Source: Kapaibacterium sp038202665
Lineage (GTDB): Bacteria > Bacteroidota > Ignavibacteria > Kapaibacteriales > Kapaibacteriaceae
Reading direction: 5' to 3'
Assembly (NCBI GenBank): GCA_038202665.1
Contig: JBBRES010000127.1
Coordinates: 1 to 7,262 of the forward strand
Length of the DNA: 7,262 nt
Part shown: in pieces, positions 1 to 6,490 of the stretch
Layout of the letters: each line of letters starts with the position of its first letter
How positions within the stretch are numbered: position 1 is the first letter of the stretch
The notes under the pieces: model-generated
Seen by the model: the letters and a program-made list of their open reading frames with translations, nothing else
The model's database searches: none
What the model was told of the DNA's origin: nothing
Translations under genes and position numbers: made by a program

Positions 1-738
1 GAAGAGCTCGTTGCCTACTTGAAGGGTCGGGATGTGGAGGCCGTGGTGCATCGAATGGACATCGATTCGACGCAACGAAAAGGCTCACATCGTTCCATAC
101 TGCAACGCTTTGCACACGGAGAGATCGACGTGCTCATCGGAACGCAGATGATTGCAAAGGGACTGGACATTGGTCGCGTGACGTTGGTTGGTGTGATCAA
201 TGCAGATGCGCAGTTGCATCACAGTGATTTCAGAGCCGGCGAACGCACGGTGCAATTGCTCACGCAAGTAGCCGGTAGGTCTGGTCGCACGGGTGCACGT
301 CCAGGCGAAGTTCTCATTCAAACCTATTCTCCAGACCACCCTGCAATACAAGCATCTGTGCAGCTTCAGCTTGAGCCGTGGTATCGAACAGAACTCACCA
401 CGCGCAAAGAGATCCACTATCCTCCGTACACACGGTTCATCGTGATTGAATGTTCTGGTCTTGAAGAGCAGATCGTTGCCCAGCACGCGTCGGTGCTCGC
501 CCAACTTATTCCACCTGCGACGACATATTTTTTGCGACTCGATCCCGTACCACCCTCGATACCTCGCGTTCGGAATCGATTTCGACAGGTGATTGTGATC
601 AAGAACGACAAGTCCGCCGATCCGAGTGGCAAGCATTGCAGAGCGCACCTTCAGGCGGCGCTCGACACGTACTATGCGAAGTACGCCCACAGTTCGGTGC
701 GAGTGACCATTGATGTGGATGCATCTGGCACGTTCTAG
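1..738 (+). CDS. priA: Primosomal protein N' (PriA helicase), C-terminal part, 5'-truncated
   Basis: PriA is the 3'-to-5' superfamily 2 DNA helicase that recognises stalled or repaired forks and starts reloading of the replicative helicase. The frame is open from base 1, giving 245 residues up to TAG at 736-738; about two thirds of the usual 730 to 800 residues, including the DNA-binding domain, Walker A/B and zinc cysteines, lie outside the window. Visible are the second RecA-like domain with motif V (GTQMIAKGLD, about residues 47-56), VTLVGVINAD, DFRAGERT and motif VI (TQVAGRSGRTG with the arginine finger), then GEVLIQTYSPDHPAIQ, the YPPYTRF motif that opens the C-terminal domain, and a DPVPPSIPRVRNRFRQ stretch matching the family's GPxPAPIPRIRNRYRW. 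The end (IDVDASGTF) resembles the usual VDVDP terminus with Pro replaced. The in-frame TTG at 19 is internal, not a start. purT follows after 27 bp on the same strand. Confidence 0.96.
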   Translation, partial: EELVAYLKGRDVEAVVHRMDIDSTQRKGSHRSILQRFAHGEIDVLIGTQMIAKGLDIGRVTLVGVINADAQLHHSDFRAGERTVQLLTQVAGRSGRTGARPGEVLIQTYSPDHPAIQASVQLQLEPWYRTELTTRKEIHYPPYTRFIVIECSGLEEQIVAQHASVLAQLIPPATTYFLRLDPVPPSIPRVRNRFRQVIVIKNDKSADPSGKHCRAHLQAALDTYYAKYAHSSVRVTIDVDASGTF

Positions 739-765
739 GGTGACCACCTTTTGTATTTTGCGCAC

Positions 766-1944
766 ATGAAACGTATCCTTCTGCTTGGCTCCGGTGAACT
801 CGGAAAAGAGTTCGTGATTGCTGTGAAACGCTATGGTCATTACGTCGTCGCGTGTGATTCGTACGACAATGCTCCTGCCATGCAGGTTGCAGACGACCGA
901 CGCATCGTGAACATGCTCAATGGTTCAGAGCTTGACGCCGTTATAAGCGATGTTCAGCCGGACATCATCGTTCCCGAGATCGAAGCCATTCGAACGGAGC
1001 GACTGTTCGCATACGAAGAGCAAGGCATTCATGTGGTGCCGAGTGCACGTGCGGCCAACATGACTATGAACAGGAAGGCCATACGCGACCTAGCAGCGTT
1101 GGAACTTGGCGTAAAAACCGCACGATATGCCTATGCATCAACGCAACAGGATTTTGTAGATGCCGTGGATGCTGTTGGCATTCCATGTGTAGTCAAGCCA
1201 CTGATGTCGAGCAGCGGCAAAGGACAAAGCGTTGTGCGCTCCGCAGCAGAGATTCATTCGGCGTGGACGTATGCAATGGAAGGCTCACGCGGAGATATTG
1301 CCGAAGTAATCGTGGAAGAATTCATTCCGTTTGAGTCAGAGATAACCTTGCTGACCGTCACGCAACAGAACGGTCCAACGCTGTTCTGTCCACCCATCGG
1401 ACACCGCCAAGAACGAGGCGACTATCAGGAAAGTTGGCAGCCGCATCTCATGCAGAGTGCGCTCCTTGCAAAGGCAGAGGCAATGGCAGACCTTGTTACG
1501 AAGGCATTGGGTGGAGCCGGTATCTGGGGAGTGGAGTTTTTCTTGACTGCAGATGACGTGTATTTCAGCGAACTCTCTCCACGTCCGCACGACACTGGCA
1601 TGGTCACACTAGCAGGCTCGCAAAATCTTACAGAGTTTGAGCTTCATGCGAGAGCGGTACTAGGATATCCGATTCCGTCCATCACGCTTGAGCGCAATGC
1701 AGCTTCGGCCGTCATCTTATCTCCGGGTGTGTTTGACATTGGCTTCGACTACGCGGGCATTGCGCAAGCGCTCGAACAACCATCTATTGAAATCCGCATC
1801 TTTGGAAAACCAACAGCTCAACAGTATCGACGTATGGGTGTGGCACTCTCTTCTGGACCAACGACCGCAGATATGACTGCGCTACGCGAAGATGCTCTGA
1901 AGGCCGCTGCTACAGTGCAGATCGTGACCAACTCGCCAACATGA
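766..1944 (+). CDS. purT: Formate-dependent phosphoribosylglycinamide formyltransferase (GAR transformylase 2, PurT)
   Basis: PurT is a cytoplasmic ATP-grasp enzyme of purine synthesis; it makes formyl-GAR from GAR, formate and ATP and so bypasses the folate-dependent PurN step. The 392-residue product equals the E. coli PurT length and aligns along its whole length from memory. Visible are the N-terminal LLLGSGELGKE loop (residues 5-15), VPEIEAI for GAR binding (69-75), MTMNRKAIR, the ATP-grasp loop VVKPLMSSSGKGQS (142-155), GHRQERGDYQESWQP (212-226), GVEFF with Glu257 and FSELSPRPHDTGMV with Glu269. Those two Glu residues correspond to the Mg2+ ligands Glu267 and Glu279 of E. coli. ATG 766 is chosen over the in-frame TTG at 751 because the conserved domain begins directly at MKRILLLGSGELG. 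No clear Shine-Dalgarno precedes it. Its 3' end overlaps the opposite-strand membrane protein gene by 35 bp. It may be co-transcribed with priA. Confidence 0.97.
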   Translation: MKRILLLGSGELGKEFVIAVKRYGHYVVACDSYDNAPAMQVADDRRIVNMLNGSELDAVISDVQPDIIVPEIEAIRTERLFAYEEQGIHVVPSARAANMTMNRKAIRDLAALELGVKTARYAYASTQQDFVDAVDAVGIPCVVKPLMSSSGKGQSVVRSAAEIHSAWTYAMEGSRGDIAEVIVEEFIPFESEITLLTVTQQNGPTLFCPPIGHRQERGDYQESWQPHLMQSALLAKAEAMADLVTKALGGAGIWGVEFFLTADDVYFSELSPRPHDTGMVTLAGSQNLTEFELHARAVLGYPIPSITLERNAASAVILSPGVFDIGFDYAGIAQALEQPSIEIRIFGKPTAQQYRRMGVALSSGPTTADMTALREDALKAAATVQIVTNSPT

Positions 1945-2272
1945 TGCCAGAAGTGATGAGCACCATGCCGAGAATGATCTGCATGGTCAGTTCTTCTTTT
2001 TGAATTGTTGTTGTCACGATCAATGTCAGCAGAAACGTAAGCGCAGTACTGATAGGAATGTACGAAGAGAGTTTCGCAAACGACAGTACATATCCCATGG
2101 TTAGGAACGAGCCGAACATGAGGATGATCCCAACAGCACCTTGCCACGTCATTGCACTTTGTGTGAGCGACGCAACAGAGAGGCCCTTGCCGTGGAGTGT
2201 GTACGTCAGCAAGGCCGTTCCTCCAACACCAAAGACCGCTTGAATCAACGTCCACAAAAGAAGCTTACCCAT
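1910..2272 (-). CDS. Small four-helix membrane protein, DMT/EamA (SMR- or ArnE/ArnF-like) type
   Basis: This 120-residue protein is almost entirely hydrophobic, with four probable membrane helices at about residues 3-25, 43-67, 70-90 and 96-115. That is the size and layout of a half-length drug/metabolite transporter such as small multidrug resistance proteins or the ArnE/ArnF flippase subunits, which work as dimers. The last two helices resemble the repeat unit of EamA proteins: SSYIPISTALTFLLTLIV, then a short QKEEL loop and IILGMVLITSGIMLAS. The first helix carries no acidic residue, so the proton- and drug-binding Glu14 of EmrE is missing and a classical drug antiporter is unlikely; a lipid-carrier flippase subunit or an uncharacterised transporter fits better. 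The ATG at 2272 lies 3 nt after the stop of the DUF4175 gene, with no Shine-Dalgarno, so translation is probably coupled. Stop is TAG at 1910-1912, inside the 3' end of purT. The substrate is unknown. Confidence 0.8.
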   Translation of the reverse strand: MGKLLLWTLIQAVFGVGGTALLTYTLHGKGLSVASLTQSAMTWQGAVGIILMFGSFLTMGYVLSFAKLSSYIPISTALTFLLTLIVTTTIQKEELTMQIILGMVLITSGIMLASWSRSAL

Positions 2273-2275
2273 GTG

Positions 2276-5200
2276 CTATCGCCCAGATGGTACAGACTGT
2301 TGCTGCAATGATTCGAAGTATGCTCGGATCAGATTCTCATAGTCCTTCGTGTAGCCTTCGCGCAACGTATTCATCAGTTGACGCATCGACTGACGTCGCT
2401 CGACGTCGTCCAGATCCAATGCGCCTGGACTTCTACGCGAAACATCTGTTCCGGAATTTGACTCGCGTTGCTTTTCATAATCACGGTCATTCACACTCCT
2501 CGATGCATTCAGCAAGCGAGAAAGGATGCGTTCTTGCCGGAGCTTTGTCTCGGGTGTGATCGAGCCTGATTGCATGTCGGTGAGTACTTCGCGCATGTCT
2601 TGTGTGATCTTGGAAAGATCACCGATTGGCTTACGCGTGCCACTTGATGCACGCTGTTCTTTTTCGAGCTCTTCCATGGCCTTGAGTGCACGACCTTGCT
2701 GCGAGGCCAAGCGCCCGATCTCTGCTTGTTGTTGGCCGTTCATCGGCTGACCATTGCTACCAAGCTTACCGGATCCTTCGTTGATCGACTGTTGGTCTCC
2801 GGCCAGTTCACCTAGTCGCTGGAACGGACTCTTCCCGCTACCCTTGCCCATGCCGGGGTTCTGACCTTGTCCGCCTTGCCCTTGCCCTTCGCCTTGCATC
2901 ATTTGACCGAGTGCGTCTTGCATACGAGAGACGGCACTATTCATGCTGCTCATTGCCTCGCCTTGATCACGTGCCGACATCTGGCCATTGCGATCCTGCA
3001 TTTGTTGCATGGCATCCTTCATCGACTGCAATGCATCTCCCATATCCTGCGCCATTTCCGGAGTAACGCTCGTAGACTTCTGTCCCAACTGCATCATACT
3101 ATTCGCACTGTTTTGCATAGACTCCTGAAGCTTCTGCTGACGTTGCGCCATTTGTGGGAACTGTGACGAGTTCGGATCCATGGATTGCATCTGGTCGCGA
3201 AGCGACTCTTGTTCCTTGGAGAGCTGGAGCATGTCGTCGATGTTGCGCTGCATTTGTCGCATGGCTTCCTTCGACGAATTCCGTTTCATCTCGCGCTTGA
3301 GGTTCTTCATCTGTTGTGCAAAGCGTTGGAGATTCTTCGAAGCATTCTGCTGAGACTTGGACGACTCTTGCATGTCGCCTTGCTCCATGCTCTTCTCTGA
3401 CTGGTCCATGTCGCTCTTCGTCTGCTCTGGCGCGAGTTCTTGCTTGGCCTTGTCCATTTGATCCATTGGCATATCTCCAAGCTCCTTCATCAGCTTTTCG
3501 AGATCATTGGTTTCCTTCGCCAACTTTTCCAAGTCGTTTTGCATTTCTTTCTGCTGCTTTGCAAGATCCTTGCGCGCCTCTTTGTTCTGCGGACTCGTAT
3601 TCTCTGTTTGCTTGCGCAGCTCTTCCTGACGTCGCGCCAATTCCTCGGCGCGCTTGGTGAGTTCGTCTGCCTTCTGCTCGGCTTGCATGCGCTTCAGCAG
3701 ATTCATTGTTCGCTCGATCTGCTTCTTGAATTGCTCTTCGTCGAACTTGAAATTCTTCATCGCTTCTTTGAGCTGCTCAGGAGTCATCTGCTCCATGGCT
3801 TTCTTCATCTCTTCCTGCATGCGCTGAAGTTCCGGTGTGCGCACTTCCTTCATGAGCTTTTGAAGTTCCATGTACTTCTGTAGAGTCTCCGGAGAGATTG
3901 CCTTGTTCTGCTCAAGCTTTTGCGTCATATCGTCCAGCTTTTGCGCAACGTCTTCCATTTTCTTCGCAAGCTCTTCCTGACGTTTCAGTAGCTCTTCTGC
4001 TTGCTTCTTTTCCTTCCAATCCACGCTCTGCTTTTGCTGTGCTTGTTCCTTTTGCATTTCGCGTTGGAGTTGATCTGCTTCCTTCTTGATCTCCTCTGCT
4101 TCTTTGGCAACTTCTTTGAGTTCCTTCTGCATCTGGTCTTGCGTTTTATCTGTTTCTGCGAACACTTCATCGAGTGATGGCAGGCGTACTTTTAACGCAG
4201 AGGTGCGTGCCGTCTTCGGTCCGTGTATGCGATCGTTATCGGCCACTTCGAGATAGAACTCAAACACATCTTCGGGAGAGATTCCCACCTTTCCAAGATT
4301 CCACACATAAGGGACTTCGACAACCGTACTGCCGTTGGCATTGATCGCAAGATCAATGGCATGATACTTCTCTTCTGGTTGGGCGTAGCGCGACGACACA
4401 AGTCGGTAGTTCAATCGCAGCCATGTAAAGCCGTAGTCGTCTGAGATCGACACGCTTATGGGCAGTAACGCTTGTTGATCGACCTCAGCATCCTGTCGTG
4501 GCTGCACTAAGCTGATCGTTGGAACTGCATCTGTGAGGACCACGATCCTGTGCGCAATGGGATCTGCATTCTGTTGACCTTCTTGGTCGGTGCATCGTAT
4601 TGCATACGTTCCGCTGTATTGCACACTGAACGATGCGGAGGCCGATGCGCCACGCACGGTCATCGGAACGCGCACGGTGTCTGCCACGGAATCACCGGAT
4701 GCTTTCACAAGAACAATCTCGGCCCTCTTCAAATCCTTGTTTGACGTCATGGTCAAGTCTACGGTTGACCCTTGCAGCGCCGTCACATCGGCATGATCAT
4801 CCGTGATGTCCGACGGGGCAAGACCCGTATACGAGGGTGCGATCACTCTGCCTTGCAGAGATCGAATGAGCGGCCGATCGATCACCGTGATCCGCCCGGT
4901 GTCTGAGCTCACACCAACATCGAGCCACGGACCAACGGCATAGAACTCGACGCTTGCTGTTTGCGACGGGAGAAGATATTGATAGGTGTTTGCCGTGTCG
5001 CGTGCGATGGTAAACGGATCGAACCGTTCCTTCCCTGCCTCCCTCACATACAACGTGATCGATCCGGGTGCCGTACCATGGGCCGTCACAACAATGCGCG
5101 ACGTAGATCCGCGCATCACCGATGCAGCGCGCGGCGAAACATCAAGACGATACGGAGCCGGAGGCAAGTAGGAATTCGCATGATTCCACAATCGAACAGA

Positions 5201-5746
5201 TGCAGCGCCGAGATGATTCGGAAGTCCGCCAATACAGCCAACCGCAAGGATCATACTCGTTACAAACAACAGCATCGATCGTCGAAGGTCTTGCGTTTCG
5301 ATTACTGCATCAAAATCTTTTGTTGCCGCCGTGCTCGCCACTGCTGTAAAGGCTGCTCGAGAGAGAGTACCGTTTCCGTCCATCACATGCAATTGCAATA
5401 CGTTGCACAGCATGTCGCCCACATCCTCGTACACCCGGCCTACGCGAAGTGCCATTTCGTCGATCGTGTACGAAGCCTTCATCCCAACAAGGTGTGCAAC
5501 TCTCGGAAGCATCCACCACACTGCACCAGCACACGTACTACTAAGCCAAACCCAGAACAGCACAGCGCGCAACTGAGTTGTTCCGTGCAACCAAAACTCC
5601 AACACGGTGAACAACAGCCACAATGCGGCAGACATGGTGAGGGTGGAAAGGAGGCCGCCAGCAAGACGTAGCAATTCTTCCTTGCGACGTGTTGCCGCAA
5701 GTCTGGACGTAAGTGCTTCGTAGGAGCTGTTAATGAGTGAGGGCAT
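2276..5746 (-). CDS. DUF4175 family protein: membrane-anchored, beta-rich extracytoplasmic region plus very long Met/Gln-rich coiled coil
   Basis: This is a 1156-residue protein counted from ATG 5746; an in-frame TTG at 5767 would add seven residues. Hydrophobic helices lie at about 31-55, 60-80 and 157-175, with a charged stretch (DEMALRVGRVYEDVGD) between the second and third. Residues about 198-523 look like several beta-sandwich (Ig-like) segments, with PAPYRLDVSPR, RGSTSRIVVTAHG, RVIAPSYTGL and SISDDYGFTWLRLNYRL. Residues 534-953 form a K/E/Q/M-rich coiled coil, followed by a Gly/Gln linker (about 947-1006) and a helical C-terminus with RQERILSRLL and DYENLIRAYFESLQ. This architecture and the C-terminal motifs match the DUF4175 proteins of Bacteroidota-type genomes; the biochemical function is unknown. 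Most of the protein after the third helix is probably periplasmic. The start overlaps the DUF4159 gene by 17 nt, and the DMT-like gene begins 3 nt downstream. Several + strand open frames across the coiled coil are antisense shadows. Confidence 0.9.
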   Translation of the reverse strand: MPSLINSSYEALTSRLAATRRKEELLRLAGGLLSTLTMSAALWLLFTVLEFWLHGTTQLRAVLFWVWLSSTCAGAVWWMLPRVAHLVGMKASYTIDEMALRVGRVYEDVGDMLCNVLQLHVMDGNGTLSRAAFTAVASTAATKDFDAVIETQDLRRSMLLFVTSMILAVGCIGGLPNHLGAASVRLWNHANSYLPPAPYRLDVSPRAASVMRGSTSRIVVTAHGTAPGSITLYVREAGKERFDPFTIARDTANTYQYLLPSQTASVEFYAVGPWLDVGVSSDTGRITVIDRPLIRSLQGRVIAPSYTGLAPSDITDDHADVTALQGSTVDLTMTSNKDLKRAEIVLVKASGDSVADTVRVPMTVRGASASASFSVQYSGTYAIRCTDQEGQQNADPIAHRIVVLTDAVPTISLVQPRQDAEVDQQALLPISVSISDDYGFTWLRLNYRLVSSRYAQPEEKYHAIDLAINANGSTVVEVPYVWNLGKVGISPEDVFEFYLEVADNDRIHGPKTARTSALKVRLPSLDEVFAETDKTQDQMQKELKEVAKEAEEIKKEADQLQREMQKEQAQQKQSVDWKEKKQAEELLKRQEELAKKMEDVAQKLDDMTQKLEQNKAISPETLQKYMELQKLMKEVRTPELQRMQEEMKKAMEQMTPEQLKEAMKNFKFDEEQFKKQIERTMNLLKRMQAEQKADELTKRAEELARRQEELRKQTENTSPQNKEARKDLAKQQKEMQNDLEKLAKETNDLEKLMKELGDMPMDQMDKAKQELAPEQTKSDMDQSEKSMEQGDMQESSKSQQNASKNLQRFAQQMKNLKREMKRNSSKEAMRQMQRNIDDMLQLSKEQESLRDQMQSMDPNSSQFPQMAQRQQKLQESMQNSANSMMQLGQKSTSVTPEMAQDMGDALQSMKDAMQQMQDRNGQMSARDQGEAMSSMNSAVSRMQDALGQMMQGEGQGQGGQGQNPGMGKGSGKSPFQRLGELAGDQQSINEGSGKLGSNGQPMNGQQQAEIGRLASQQGRALKAMEELEKEQRASSGTRKPIGDLSKITQDMREVLTDMQSGSITPETKLRQERILSRLLNASRSVNDRDYEKQRESNSGTDVSRRSPGALDLDDVERRQSMRQLMNTLREGYTKDYENLIRAYFESLQQQSVPSGR

Positions 5747-6488
5747 AGACAATAATGTTCGTTCCAAGTTTTAATGACGCGTCACGCTTCTCTGGGGCAT
5801 CGTTATGAACCTCTGGATCTGCCCATCCATCACTAGGATTCGTCTCTACCGTGTAGAACACGCACAGGCGTGTTCCGATGAAGAGACCCAATCCTTGGGG
5901 AACTTTGTTGTCGTGCTCGTGAATTTTCGGGAGTCCATTCGAAAACGTGAAATGCGATGCATAGATCGGATGAGAAAACGGCAATTCAACAAGGTTCTGT
6001 TCTGGAAACACCTTTTTCAATTCTTTACGAATCGATGCATCCATTCCGTAATCGTCGTCTATGTAGAGGAATCCGCCGTTCTCGAGAAAGGATCGCAGTC
6101 GCTTCACTTCTTGCGTGCTAAAGTTCACGGTTCCATGTCCCGTCATAAAAATGAGCGGATACAAAAAGAGATTGTCCGTCGCAAGGTCCACAAATTCATA
6201 CGTGGCATCAACACTGATGTTCGTGTGCGTGCGCACATACATCAACAAATTCACCTCTGCACTTGGATCGTTATACCAATCTCCCCCGCCGCCATACTTA
6301 AGGCGCGCAAGGCGAATACCACTCGACGATCCGGGTTGTTGTTGTGCGACGGTGGGAGGGCGGGAGGGCACGACCACGGGTGCACGACCCGGTTGGATCA
6401 CCCGCATCTGAGCGTACACGTCGGCTCCAACGCCAAGGTATATCAACGTTACCATCATCAACGCGCGAAGCATCATGGGGAGCTGCAT
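5730..6488 (-). CDS. DUF4159 domain protein, secreted
   Basis: This 252-residue protein starts with a signal peptide: a hydrophobic core MMVTLIYLGVG, then ADVYA before Gln27, a likely signal peptidase I site. A Pro/Gln-rich linker (about 29-55) follows. The DUF4159 domain spans about residue 57 to the end, with hallmark motifs LKYGGGGDWYNDP (63-75), FMTGHG (114-119), FLENGGFLYIDDDYGMD (134-150), FPEQNLVELPFSHPIY (161-176), GLPKIHEHD (185-193), PQGLG, GWADPEVHND (221-230) and the closing LGTNIIVYALTH. Pfam-type descriptions give the domain a class I glutamine amidotransferase-like (ThuA-like) fold; no enzymatic activity is established. The open frame continues upstream across rsmG, but that part is a shadow of rsmG. 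The ATG at 6488 shares one base with the rsmG stop (TGATG) and directly begins the signal peptide. The domain is known beside MoxR, DUF58 and Bat genes; here its partner is the DUF4175 gene downstream. Confidence 0.93.
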   Translation of the reverse strand: MQLPMMLRALMMVTLIYLGVGADVYAQMRVIQPGRAPVVVPSRPPTVAQQQPGSSSGIRLARLKYGGGGDWYNDPSAEVNLLMYVRTHTNISVDATYEFVDLATDNLFLYPLIFMTGHGTVNFSTQEVKRLRSFLENGGFLYIDDDYGMDASIRKELKKVFPEQNLVELPFSHPIYASHFTFSNGLPKIHEHDNKVPQGLGLFIGTRLCVFYTVETNPSDGWADPEVHNDAPEKRDASLKLGTNIIVYALTH

Positions 6489-6490
6489 CA
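6486..6490 (-). other. TGATG stop/start overlap, rsmG to DUF4159 gene
   Basis: The rsmG stop TGA (6490-6488) and the DUF4159 start ATG (6488-6486) share one base. No Shine-Dalgarno is visible upstream, so initiation by terminating or re-scanning ribosomes (translational coupling) is likely. This junction also fixes the DUF4159 start and ties both genes to one transcript. Confidence 0.75.

Noticed and set aside
737..760. Possible intrinsic terminator after priA (AGGGT, loop GACC, ACCTT, then T-rich)
   Set aside because: The stem is only five pairs including a G-U, and the T-run is interrupted; it would be a very weak terminator, so priA-purT read-through remains likely.
749..762. Bacteroidota-type -7 promoter element (TAnnTTTG-like TATTTTG) in front of purT
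   Set aside because: The spacing inside the element is one base short and there is no matching TTTG box about 25 bp upstream; a T-rich chance match is more likely.
85..840. 251-codon minus-strand frame opposite priA
   Set aside because: It is antisense to a clearly recognisable PriA helicase domain and encodes no recognisable family; high coding density often leaves such open shadows.
2867..3883. Long Leu/His-rich open frames on the + strand across the coiled-coil region
   Set aside because: They are antisense to the Lys/Glu/Gln-rich DUF4175 gene; CTT, TTC and TTG codons on this strand are the complements of AAG, GAA and CAA. They have no family resemblance and no plausible starts.
3621..3990. 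Direct DNA repeats (for example GCTCTTCCTGACG twice) as a repeat array
   Set aside because: They encode the recurring RQEEL coiled-coil segment of the DUF4175 protein and reflect protein-level periodicity, not a mobile or CRISPR-like array.
4961..5671. 236-codon + strand frame opposite the DUF4175 N-terminal half
   Set aside because: The predicted product is rich in Arg, His, Cys and Ser with no domain, while the opposite strand has recognisable membrane helices and DUF4175 motifs. It is a shadow frame.
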